This document shows positions 8,019 to 16,029 of a stretch of 64,000 nucleotides of DNA, in pieces. This DNA comes from Bacillota bacterium (lineage in GTDB: Bacteria > Bacillota > Clostridia > Acetivibrionales > DSM-1351): contig JAEWCZ010000069.1 in NCBI GenBank assembly GCA_023390335.1, forward strand, positions 62,001 through 126,000, read 5' to 3'. The position numbers and the translations under genes were made by a program. Each line of letters opens with the position of its first letter. Within the stretch, counting starts at the first letter, position 1. The notes beneath the pieces were generated by a model. That model did not search any database, was not told the DNA's origin, and worked only from the letters and a program-made list of their open reading frames with translations.

Positions 8019-9002
8019 TTGCTTACTTTTTCTTTGACATCTGAACATATAATAGCGTTTGCGGCAGCGTTTGTGCTTGCTCTGATTGCAGGCCCGATAC
8101 TTATTCCGTTTCTGCGGAGATTGAAATTTGGACAGACAGTGAGAGATGATGGCCCGCAGACCCATTTAAAAAAAATGGGTACTCCTACAATAGGGGGATT
8201 AATCTTTATAATCCCTGTTACTCTTACTTCAATATATTTTTATCAAAGCTATCCCCAGATAATACCTGTACTGATGTCAACGTTGGGATTTGCTGCAGTT
8301 GGATTTATTGACGACTTTATAAAGGTTGTAAAGAAGAGGAAGGACGGCCTTTTTGCAGGTCAAAAAACTTTCTTTCAATTGATTGTATGTGTTTCCTTTG
8401 CTTTTTATGTCATGAGGTATACTGAAGCCGGAAGCTCAATAGCAATACCGTTTACGAATATAATTATCCAACCATGGATTTACTTTGTATTTATAGTGCT
8501 ATTTATGTACTTCTTCTCCAATGCTGTAAATATTACAGATGGTCTGGATGGTCTGTGTTCAGGAGTTACACTTGTTGTAGCCATATTTTTTACAATCGTT
8601 TCTCTTACAAATGGGGAGTGGGGGTACATAAAAGTATTTTCTGCTGCCATTGCAGGAGGATGTCTTGGATTTCTGGCATTTAATATCCATCCTGCAAAAG
8701 TTTTCATGGGTGACACCGGAAGCCTTGCGTTGGGAGGAGCATTAACATCCATAGCGGTTATGATGCGTATGCCTCTTATATTATTTCTTGTAGGAGGAAT
8801 ATATCTGATAGAAGCTATTTCGGTAATTCTTCAGGTTGCATCCTTTAAACTGACCGGAAAACGTATTTTTAAAATGGCACCTATTCACCATCATTTTGAA
8901 TTAAAGGGATGGAAAGAAACAAAGGTTGTGACAGTATTTATTATAGCAACAGTTATACTTGCAATTGCATCCTTGGTTGTGATTGGTTCAGACTTATTCT
9001 GA
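8019..9002 (+). CDS. mraY: Phospho-N-acetylmuramoyl-pentapeptide transferase MraY
   Basis: MraY transfers phospho-MurNAc-pentapeptide to undecaprenyl phosphate, forming lipid I on the inner face of the membrane. The 327-residue, roughly ten-helix protein shows family motifs: DDGPQTHLKKMGTPTIGG near residue 45, GFIDDFIKV near 92, NAVNITDGLDGLCSG near 168, FMGDTGSLALGG near 230 and the MAPIHHHFELKGW histidine motif near 285. TTG at 8019 follows GGGGGAAA. In most clusters murD comes next; here ftsW follows after about 70 bp. Confidence 0.97.
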   Translation: MLTFSLTSEHIIAFAAAFVLALIAGPILIPFLRRLKFGQTVRDDGPQTHLKKMGTPTIGGLIFIIPVTLTSIYFYQSYPQIIPVLMSTLGFAAVGFIDDFIKVVKKRKDGLFAGQKTFFQLIVCVSFAFYVMRYTEAGSSIAIPFTNIIIQPWIYFVFIVLFMYFFSNAVNITDGLDGLCSGVTLVVAIFFTIVSLTNGEWGYIKVFSAAIAGGCLGFLAFNIHPAKVFMGDTGSLALGGALTSIAVMMRMPLILFLVGGIYLIEAISVILQVASFKLTGKRIFKMAPIHHHFELKGWKETKVVTVFIIATVILAIASLVVIGSDLF

Positions 9003-9071
9003 TAATGGGAATTAATAACATACTTATTACATATAATCAAAATATAAACGGTACAAGGCTGGAGGAATGAA

Positions 9072-10184
9072 ATGAGGAACAAGAACACAAAGCCTTTTGA
9101 TTTTTGGATATTTGCAGCAGTAATTTTGTTACTTTCATTAGGAACCATAATGGTTTTCAGCTCCAGTTATTATTTTTCTACACAAAAGACTGGGGAGTCA
9201 TTTATGTTGTTAAGGCCGCAACTACTTTACATGGCTTTAAGTATTGCGGTTCTGGTAGGAACGATGAGTTTTGATTATCGTAAATGGGGTAAGATATCGC
9301 CTATTATTCTTATGATAAGCATAGGTTTACTTATATTGGTATTAATACCCGGAGTAGGTCATAGACAAAACGGTGCACAGAGATGGCTTGGAGTGGGTTC
9401 AAAAACTGTTCAGCCCTCTGAGTTGGCTAAGCTGGGTATTATTATGTTTTTGTCTTTCAGTCTGTCCAAAAGAAAGGAAGTTTTGCAGTCGTTTATTAAA
9501 GGATTGTTACCATATCTTCTCTTAATAGGGTTTGTTGCCGGATTGGTTATTATAGAACCTCATTTAAGTGGTACTCTTATAATTGTAATTACATCATGTA
9601 TAATCCTTTTCTGTGCGGGAGCAAAGATTTCACACTTTGTTGCTATGGCTGTGCCCGGTATAGTCGGCGTTGTGGGTGCTATCCTTGCCGCTCCTTATCG
9701 TTTTGAAAGAGTTTTGGCCTGGCTTGATCCGTTTCATTATTACAAGGATGAGGGTTGGCAGACGGTTCAATCTTTGCTTGCAATAGGTTCAGGAGGTATA
9801 TTTGGAAGAGGGTTGGGACAAAGTATGCAGAAATACCTATGGATTCCGGAGCCATACAATGACTATATCTTTGCAGTCTTGTCAGAGGAACTGGGATTTA
9901 TAGGAGCACTTGTGGTAATGCTATTGTTTCTTATATTTATCTGGAGAGGCATAAAGGTTGCCATGAATGCGCCTGATACTTTCGGAAGCCTCATGGCTAC
10001 AGGTATAACCTGCCTTATAGGCCTGCAATTTTTGTTTAACGTTGCGGTTGTAACAAATTCTATACCACCGACAGGTATATCTCTTCCTTTCTTTAGTTAT
10101 GGAGGAACATCATTGGTATTTCTTATGTTTGGAGTTGGAATACTGCTTAATATATCAAGATATTCAAATTATGAACGATTCTGA
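9072..10184 (+). CDS. ftsW: SEDS peptidoglycan polymerase FtsW/SpoVE
   Basis: A multi-spanning SEDS protein that polymerises lipid II at the division septum, or at the spore cortex if it acts as SpoVE, working with the class B PBP encoded upstream. The 370 residues include MVFSSSYYFS in the first loop, PSELAKLG near 115, EPHLSGT near 157, the SEELGFIGA loop near 273 and the GISLPFFSYGGTS signature near 336. ATG at 9072 follows GGAGG with a six-base spacer. It sits between mraY and murG, the standard place of ftsW/spoVE. Which of the two roles it has cannot be told from this sequence. Confidence 0.93.
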   Translation: MRNKNTKPFDFWIFAAVILLLSLGTIMVFSSSYYFSTQKTGESFMLLRPQLLYMALSIAVLVGTMSFDYRKWGKISPIILMISIGLLILVLIPGVGHRQNGAQRWLGVGSKTVQPSELAKLGIIMFLSFSLSKRKEVLQSFIKGLLPYLLLIGFVAGLVIIEPHLSGTLIIVITSCIILFCAGAKISHFVAMAVPGIVGVVGAILAAPYRFERVLAWLDPFHYYKDEGWQTVQSLLAIGSGGIFGRGLGQSMQKYLWIPEPYNDYIFAVLSEELGFIGALVVMLLFLIFIWRGIKVAMNAPDTFGSLMATGITCLIGLQFLFNVAVVTNSIPPTGISLPFFSYGGTSLVFLMFGVGILLNISRYSNYERF

Positions 10185-10195
10185 GGTGAGATCAT

Positions 10196-11287
10196 TTGAA
10201 GGTTTTAATAGCAGGAGGAGGAACGGGAGGTCATATTAATCCCGGTCTGGCGATTGCAAAGTACATAAAGCAAAAGGATGCAGAAGCTGATATAACATTT
10301 ATAGGGACTAAAAAAGGCTTGGAAACGAAATTGGTCCCCAGAGAAGGGTTTCCATTGGAAACAATAACTGTCAGAGGTTTCAAAAGAAAACTTTCTCTGG
10401 ACACACTAGTTGCTATAAAGGAACTAATACAGAGTTTTTTTCAGGCATCAAAGCTTTTAAAAAGGATAAAGCCGGATGTTGTTATTGGTACAGGAGGCTA
10501 CGTATGTGGTCCCGTACTGTATATGGCAGCCAAAAAAGGAATACCTACATTAATACACGAATCCAATGCTTTTCCGGGTGTAACCAACAGGTTACTTGAA
10601 AGATATGTGAATTACGTAGCTATAAGCTTCAAGGATGCTGAAAAGTATTTTAAGAATAAGAAAAAGCTAGTTCTTACCGGTAACCCTGTAAGGGAGGAAC
10701 TTCTTAATTCTGACAGGGGAAAGGTTACCGATCTAGGTATAGTCGATGGCAAACCTTTAATAGTTGCAATGGGAGGCAGCAGAGGAGCAAGAAAAATCAA
10801 CGAAACTATTGCCGACATGCTGAATAACTATTTCAAGGGCGAGTTTAATTTGATTTTTGCAACTGGCGAAGCTCAGTTTGATGAGATAAGCAAAACTGTA
10901 AAAGTTGATAAAAAATACGACAAAATGGTAAAAGTAGTGCCTTACATATTTAATGTAGATCAGGTTTATACAGCAAGTGATTTGATGATTTGTAGAGCGG
11001 GAGCCATAACTATCAGTGAACTTCAAGTAATGGGTATACCTTCGATTCTGATTCCGTCACCTTATGTAACAGCAAACCATCAGGAGCATAATGCACGGTC
11101 GCTGGAGAGAGAGGGTGGAGCAGTTGTAATACTTGAAAGCGAACTTAATGCTGACTTGCTGTACAAACAAATTTGCAGTTTGATATCCAATAAGGATGTA
11201 TTAAAAAAGATGGCAAAAAATGCTTCGAAAAACAGTGTAACAGATTCGGTTGAAAAAATATATCATCTTATCAAGGAGATAATATAA
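10196..11287 (+). CDS. murG: Lipid II synthase (GlcNAc transferase) MurG
   Basis: MurG adds GlcNAc from UDP-GlcNAc to lipid I on the cytoplasmic membrane face. The 363-residue GT-B enzyme begins with the GGGTGGHINPGLAIA donor/lipid loop, then has VIGTGGYVCGPVLYMA near 96 and HESNAFPGVTNR near 122, and in the C-terminal domain GGSRGARKIN near 190 and the donor-binding RAGAITISEL near 262 with PSPYVTANHQEHNAR near 285. TTG at 10196 follows GAGGTGAG. It is the last gene of the cluster: a strong terminator overlaps its stop codon, and the usual murC, ftsQ, ftsA and ftsZ do not follow. Confidence 0.97.
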   Translation: MKVLIAGGGTGGHINPGLAIAKYIKQKDAEADITFIGTKKGLETKLVPREGFPLETITVRGFKRKLSLDTLVAIKELIQSFFQASKLLKRIKPDVVIGTGGYVCGPVLYMAAKKGIPTLIHESNAFPGVTNRLLERYVNYVAISFKDAEKYFKNKKKLVLTGNPVREELLNSDRGKVTDLGIVDGKPLIVAMGGSRGARKINETIADMLNNYFKGEFNLIFATGEAQFDEISKTVKVDKKYDKMVKVVPYIFNVDQVYTASDLMICRAGAITISELQVMGIPSILIPSPYVTANHQEHNARSLEREGGAVVILESELNADLLYKQICSLISNKDVLKKMAKNASKNSVTDSVEKIYHLIKEII

Positions 11288-11319
11288 AAAACAGCAGGAG
11301 TTAAACTCCTGCTGTTTTT
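11286..11319. terminator. Bidirectional terminator between murG and the SASP gene
   Basis: A perfect 15-bp stem (AAAACAGCAGGAGTT with its complement) with A-run and T-run on either side, serving both convergent genes. It overlaps the murG stop codon. Confidence 0.9.
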
Positions 11320-11325
11320 CTTACT

Positions 11326-11520
11326 TTAAGCCTGTGGGTGTTGATCTCTAAAAGAAGAAAAAACCTTCTTTACGATAGTACCACCGATTTTTCCTGCATC
11401 TCTGGAAGTGATATCACCATTATAACCTTCCTTCAAGTTGACACCAACTTCTCTTGCAACTTCGTACTTCATGTTGTCAAAAGCTCCACTGCTTCTTCCG
11501 CCACTTCTGTTGTTAGCCAT
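11326..11520 (-). CDS. Small acid-soluble spore protein, alpha/beta type
   Basis: A 64-residue protein of the alpha/beta SASP family. These coat forespore DNA, convert it toward A-form and protect it from UV and heat; they are degraded at germination by the GPR protease. The family signatures are visible: MKYEVAREVGV in the first helix and GDITSRDAGKIGG before the second helix, with the glycine/serine-rich N-terminus (ANNRSGGRSSG). The start follows AAGGAGGTGATTAATT, an almost perfect ribosome binding site. It is monocistronic and converges on murG. Forespore-specific sigma-G control is expected from family knowledge, but I could not place a convincing promoter. Confidence 0.96.
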   Translation of the reverse strand: MANNRSGGRSSGAFDNMKYEVAREVGVNLKEGYNGDITSRDAGKIGGTIVKKVFSSFRDQHPQA

Positions 11521-11628
11521 AATTAATCACCTCCTTAGTGATTATTATTGCTCATATAGTCAAAAATATAATAAGTAAAAAATGGTTTTAATCCTAAAAT
11601 ATCAAAGAGGAAAAATACAAAAAATATG

Positions 11629-11657
11629 TAGACTAATGTTGAAATATGTGATAAAAT
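11629..11657 (+). promoter_or_regulatory. Probable promoter of the uracil permease transcript
   Basis: TAGACT (11629-11634), a 17-bp spacer and TAAAAT (11652-11657), placing the start near 11664, just before the PyrR-binding leader. Confidence 0.5.
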
Positions 11658-11679
11658 CATTTCCGGATAAAAAAACTTT

Positions 11680-11778
11680 TAAATTAGTCCAGAGAGGCTA
11701 GTAAGGGTATATATGGGAAAAGTGTATTTTTATGGATAGAGACCCTACCTTACTGCGCCTAGTCAGTAAGGTTTTTTT
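11680..11778 (+). promoter_or_regulatory. PyrR-controlled transcription attenuator
   Basis: The leader contains the PyrR binding-loop signature GTCCAGAGAGGCTAG (11686-11700): a short bulged stem closing an AGAGA loop. Directly after it, AGTAAGGGT can pair with the first arm of the terminator, giving an antiterminator. The terminator itself is ACCTTACTG / CAGTAAGGT (11747-11772) with an eight-base loop and a T-run. In bacilli, PyrR with bound UMP/UTP stabilises the anti-antiterminator and lets the terminator form. The three mutually exclusive structures are all present here, so the downstream permease should be shut off when pyrimidines are plentiful. Confidence 0.9.
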
Positions 11779-11874
11779 ATTTGCATAAATCAATTTTCGT
11801 ATATTGGATATGATTAGAATTATTATGTTTTAATATGCGAGTTGGTTATAAAATTTTTGGAGGGGATTTATACA

Positions 11875-13251
11875 ATGAAAAACGAAAGACCGGTAATTCA
11901 AGTTGACCAAAAAGTTCCTTTTTTAAAGGCAATACCTCTCAGTCTACAGCACCTTTTCGCTATGTTTGGCGCATCTGTATTGGTACCGTTTTTGTTTAAC
12001 GGATACGCAAAAAGTGATTTTCTGAAAAACGTACTTCACACAACAATCGACAAGCTTACACCGGATCAATTGGCTCAGTACAACAACATTCAGGTTATAG
12101 ACCCGGCACTTGTACTTTTACTTAACGGTATCGGAACATTGATTTATCTGCTGCTTTGCAAGGGAAAAGCTCCTGCATTCCTCGGCTCCAGCTTTGCCTT
12201 CCTTTCACCTACAGCTTCAATAATTGCAAGTTCAACAAGCTATAATGACAACTTTTCAAAGGCACTTGGCGGGTATATAGTGTGCGGATTGATATTCACC
12301 ATAGTAGCTTTTATAATAGGCAAAGTTGGTACAAGCTGGCTTGATGTAGTTCTTCCGCCTGCTGCAATGGGCCCTATAGTTGCACTTATAGGACTTGAGC
12401 TTTCTGGTAGTGCTGCCGGCATGGCAGGTCTGCTGCCAAACGATAAAGGTGCTTTTGACACCAAAGCTATAATTATCTCGCTGGTAACTCTAGCAATAGT
12501 TATAATAGGAAACCTTTGCTTCAGAGGCTTCCTTTCGGTAATACCCGTACTGGTTGCCGTTGTTGCCGGATACGGTCTTGCAGCTGTAATGGGTTACGTG
12601 AATACTGATTCAGTAACATCAGCACATTGGTTCAGTGTACCAACCTTTGTAATGCCTTCATTCAGCTTTAATGCCATGTTAATAATGGCACCTGCGGCAT
12701 TGGTTGTTTTATCAGAACATATTGGACACCTTTTTGTAACCAGCAACATAGTTGGAAGAGACTTAACAAAAGACCCCGGTCTCCACAGATCCTTATTGGG
12801 AGACGGATTGTCAACAATGCTTTCAGGTTTATGCGGCTCATGCCCAACAACCACCTATGGTGAGAATATGGGAGTAATGGCGATAACACGAGTTTACAGC
12901 GTTTGGGTTATCGGAGGAGCAGGCGTTATATCAATAATAATCGCTTTCATAGGAAAGCTTTCCGGAATCATATCAAGTATTCCGCAACCTGTTATGGGCG
13001 GTGTAAGTCTGCTGTTGTTTGGTGTAATTGCAGCTTCCGGTATCAGAATGATAGTTGAAGCAAAAATAGACTACAGCAAATCAAAAAACCTTATACTTAC
13101 TGCAGTAGTATTTGTAATCGGTATCAGCGGAGCAGCAATAAAGCTTCCAGGAAATGTAGAGCTTAAGGGAATGGTTCTTGCCACCCTAGTTGGAATAGTA
13201 ATAAGCACATTTTTCTATGTTCTTGAAAAATTAAAGCTAACAAATGACTAA
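11875..13251 (+). CDS. uraA: Uracil permease (NCS2 nucleobase-cation symporter)
   Basis: A 458-residue, multi-spanning transporter of the NCS2 family, expected to import uracil with protons. Visible family features are PLSLQHLFAMFGASVLVPFL near the start, the QxEHxGH-type motif as LSEHIGHLFVTSNIVGRD near 280, and the GSCPTTTYGENMGVMAITR segment near 323, all typical of UraA/PyrP. ATG at 11875 is chosen because GGAGGGG sits nine bases upstream; an in-frame upstream GTG lacks a binding site. The PyrR attenuator in its leader supports uracil rather than xanthine as the substrate. It is monocistronic, ending at a strong hairpin. Confidence 0.93.
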   Translation: MKNERPVIQVDQKVPFLKAIPLSLQHLFAMFGASVLVPFLFNGYAKSDFLKNVLHTTIDKLTPDQLAQYNNIQVIDPALVLLLNGIGTLIYLLLCKGKAPAFLGSSFAFLSPTASIIASSTSYNDNFSKALGGYIVCGLIFTIVAFIIGKVGTSWLDVVLPPAAMGPIVALIGLELSGSAAGMAGLLPNDKGAFDTKAIIISLVTLAIVIIGNLCFRGFLSVIPVLVAVVAGYGLAAVMGYVNTDSVTSAHWFSVPTFVMPSFSFNAMLIMAPAALVVLSEHIGHLFVTSNIVGRDLTKDPGLHRSLLGDGLSTMLSGLCGSCPTTTYGENMGVMAITRVYSVWVIGGAGVISIIIAFIGKLSGIISSIPQPVMGGVSLLLFGVIAASGIRMIVEAKIDYSKSKNLILTAVVFVIGISGAAIKLPGNVELKGMVLATLVGIVISTFFYVLEKLKLTND

Positions 13252-13268
13252 TATAAAAAAACCAATAT

Positions 13269-13315
13269 AAAAAGCTTGTTCAGGTTGGATAAATTCAATC
13301 TGAACAAGCTTTTTT
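13269..13315. terminator. Bidirectional terminator after uraA
   Basis: A long stem (AAAAAGCTTGTTCAG with its complement CTGAACAAGCTTTTT, extended toward the loop) with A- and T-runs, between convergent genes. Confidence 0.9.
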
Positions 13316-13338
13316 ATTTTAACAAAAATGAAATTTAA

Positions 13339-14529
13339 TCAGGAACTTTTACGTGATTGAAGCCTTAATGTAAGAAATTTCTTCCTGCGCCTCAGTTCGG
13401 ATGGATATATAAAAACATCATTTTTTATAAGGCTAAGAACATAATTAACAATTTTTTCTGCTGAAGCATGATCAAAGTAGTTCCTTTGAGCCTGCTTTAT
13501 TTCATTAAGTCTCTTTGCATTATCAGCCAATAAACCGGATACCACAGCAGCCAAAGATGATAAATCATCACAATAGATACCGAGTTTGTTATTAACAGCA
13601 AAGTCAGGGTTTTCTTGTTCTTGCCCGGGTAATGCACCTGTTATTATAAGCGGAACATTGCAGGCAACCGCTTCCATCATAACATTCGGACTGCCCCTGG
13701 TAAATGCAATATCTGATTTCAACATAAAATCCTGAATATTTGTTACATAGCCATATACTTCAACTCTTCCCGGAAATTGCTGAGAAAGAGTCTTTTCCAG
13801 TTTTTCCTTCATAGATTCGTTTCTACCTGCAATAATGCGTATATTACAGTTAAAATTCTCCAAAAGAATTTTGGCTACATTATTCATATCGCCGGAACCT
13901 TCTCCGCCGCTCATTATAAGACATTCCAATGGTCTGTCCAGTGTATAGTCATTATGCTGAATTTTCTGAGAAATATGCTGTGTAAATCTGGATCTGACAG
14001 GGAAACCTATAACCTCTAATTTGTGTGCAGGAACACCGAAGCCCATACATCTCTGTTTTGCTTCCTCAGTAGGACAGATTATACAGTCAGCTCTTGAATC
14101 GGCCCACATTGGTGATATGCTTACCAAATCCGCTACAAAGGTGGCAAAAGGTATGTTGATTTTATATTCTTTAAGTATGTTTATAATAGGTGTATTAAAA
14201 ACTGGATGTACACTTAAAATAAGGTCAGGTTTTAGTTTTCTTAATAACTTTATAAAGTTTTCCCTAATTGTTAGTTCTGTAAATTCATGAATAAAGGTCG
14301 GGTTTCTCTTGGAAATCTTCCAGGCAAGCTTCCATATCTCCTTTGCATTTCTAGTTACCATACCATAGGACTTACCAACTTTTATCCACATATTACCGCC
14401 AAGTTCAAATCCGTCTATTATATTTAAGCAAACATCTTCATGTATGCAAAATTGCTCCTGTAAAGCCTCGCTGATACTTTTATGACCGTGTCCCGTATAA
14501 TCTGAAGATATTATTACAACATTTTTCAT
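13339..14529 (-). CDS. Glycolipid-type glycosyltransferase (MGDG synthase / UgtP family)
   Basis: A 396-residue GT-B glycosyltransferase. The N-terminus (VVIISSDYTGHGHKSISEAL) matches the MGDG-synthase domain, and the C-terminal half has the GT28-type donor region with MSGGEGSGD near 208, TRGSPNVMMEA near 283 and PGQEQENPDF near 305. Such enzymes (UgtP, plant MGD) transfer glucose or galactose from a UDP-sugar to diacylglycerol, making membrane glycolipids and the lipoteichoic acid anchor. It acts at the cytoplasmic face, with no membrane helix. It is divergent from dacF and convergent with uraA. Substrate and sugar are not shown by the sequence. Confidence 0.82.
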   Translation of the reverse strand: MKNVVIISSDYTGHGHKSISEALQEQFCIHEDVCLNIIDGFELGGNMWIKVGKSYGMVTRNAKEIWKLAWKISKRNPTFIHEFTELTIRENFIKLLRKLKPDLILSVHPVFNTPIINILKEYKINIPFATFVADLVSISPMWADSRADCIICPTEEAKQRCMGFGVPAHKLEVIGFPVRSRFTQHISQKIQHNDYTLDRPLECLIMSGGEGSGDMNNVAKILLENFNCNIRIIAGRNESMKEKLEKTLSQQFPGRVEVYGYVTNIQDFMLKSDIAFTRGSPNVMMEAVACNVPLIITGALPGQEQENPDFAVNNKLGIYCDDLSSLAAVVSGLLADNAKRLNEIKQAQRNYFDHASAEKIVNYVLSLIKNDVFIYPSELRRRKKFLTLRLQSRKSS

Positions 14530-14770
14530 GTTTTTTCATTGCCTCCAATAATGATTATGTATCATTTACCAAACTAATTATATATTACTACAGTTTTTTA
14601 GTAAATTGATAGGTATTTTCAACTCTTTTTATTGTACGTTAATAAAAAATAAAAGTTTGTTTTTTTTTCATATAATTAATATATCCAAACGTTATAATCG
14701 CATTACACTTTTCATATATTTATAACGCTTGATATTTGTCCGCTTAATAAATTCCGGGGATGTGAGGTTT

Positions 14771-15976
14771 TTGAAAAAAACTGCAAGAGTAGTCTTAACA
14801 GTTTTGATTATTTTATCAAACTTGATATGCACTAATATGGTAAAAGCAGATGATACAAATGATGACGGACCCATTACAAATGACATATTTAAAAATGAAA
14901 GCTGGGAGGCAACTGGAAATCAGCTGCCAAGAGTTTCAGCAGGTGCTGCAATTGTAATGGATGCGCAAAGCGGCAGGATTCTGTATGAGAAAAATGCATA
15001 TAAAAGAAATTCCATTGCAAGTACAACAAAAATAATGACTGCAATAGTTGCTATTGAAAATGGAAGTGATGATGAAGATGTTATTGTTAGCAAAAGGGCA
15101 GCATCTATAGGAGGGTCAAAAGTACATCTGAAAGAGGGAAAAACATATAAACTAGGAAACCTTCTCAATGCAATGATGCTCAGGTCAGGGAACGATGCTG
15201 CAATTGCAATAGCCGAACATGTAGGGGGGTCTGTTGAAGCATTTGCCGAAATGATGAATAGAAAAGCTGCTGAAATAGGGGCAACTAATACAAACTTTGT
15301 AACGCCTCATGGATTGGACGATCCACAGCATTATTCAACTCCTTATGATCTTGCGCTGATTACCCAATACGCATTAAAGAATGAGAAGTTCTGCAAAATA
15401 GTCAGTACAAAATCCTCGACCTTTGAAGGAAATCCAATTAATAATACAAACGAAATGCTCAGCCTATACCCGGGAGCAGACGGAGTAAAAACAGGATATA
15501 CCGGTCAGGCAGGAAGATGCCTTGTAACATCTGCTACACATAATGGGTGGAAGATTATATCAGTAGTCTTAAATTGCTCCACAAGGTCTGTGAGAGCTCA
15601 GAGCAGCAAGATATTGCTTGATTATGCATTTGGCAACTACCAGACATATGACTATCTGAAGCAGGGACAGAAAATATCAGAAGTCGGTATACATAAAGGT
15701 TTAAATAAGGTAGTTGGAATATGCTCAGACAAAGATATATCAATACCCTTAAAAAAGGACGAAGCTGACAGGATTAAGGTAGAATATGATATTCCAAAAA
15801 CAATGGAAGCACCAATACATAAGGGAAGCAAGATAGGAACTGTTAACTACGTATTAGACGGAAAAGTGCTGGCGTCTGCTGATATAAAAACCACTGACGA
15901 TATTAAAAGAAAGGATTTCTACTACTTTTTTGACCGGATATTTAAAACATGGGCAAGACTTGTACATCAACGTTAA
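14771..15976 (+). CDS. D-alanyl-D-alanine carboxypeptidase (PBP5/DacF family), active-site motifs intact
   Basis: A secreted low-molecular-weight PBP that trims the terminal D-alanine from stem peptides. With a TTG start at 14771 it has 401 residues: a signal peptide (cleavage after about residue 26, NMVKA), the S11 domain with S84-T-T-K87, S139-G-N141 and K240-T-G242, then the C-terminal beta domain and an amphipathic tail that usually anchors the protein to the membrane. The start is uncertain: GTGAGG is only three bases upstream of the TTG, and GTG at 14762 is an alternative. It is followed after 53 bp by a radical-SAM gene. DacF-type enzymes in bacilli act in cortex synthesis; vegetative DacA is equally possible. 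Compare with the degenerate paralogue at 60119-61339. Confidence 0.92.
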   Translation: MKKTARVVLTVLIILSNLICTNMVKADDTNDDGPITNDIFKNESWEATGNQLPRVSAGAAIVMDAQSGRILYEKNAYKRNSIASTTKIMTAIVAIENGSDDEDVIVSKRAASIGGSKVHLKEGKTYKLGNLLNAMMLRSGNDAAIAIAEHVGGSVEAFAEMMNRKAAEIGATNTNFVTPHGLDDPQHYSTPYDLALITQYALKNEKFCKIVSTKSSTFEGNPINNTNEMLSLYPGADGVKTGYTGQAGRCLVTSATHNGWKIISVVLNCSTRSVRAQSSKILLDYAFGNYQTYDYLKQGQKISEVGIHKGLNKVVGICSDKDISIPLKKDEADRIKVEYDIPKTMEAPIHKGSKIGTVNYVLDGKVLASADIKTTDDIKRKDFYYFFDRIFKTWARLVHQR

Positions 15977-16029
15977 AGATGGGATAATAGTAAAGTATTT
16001 TTTATATTTACGTACGAAGAGGGAATTAA

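Noticed and set aside
8474..8683. Plus-strand ORF inside mraY in another frame
   Set aside because: Fully inside a well-conserved gene, no ribosome binding site, composition of an out-of-frame shadow.
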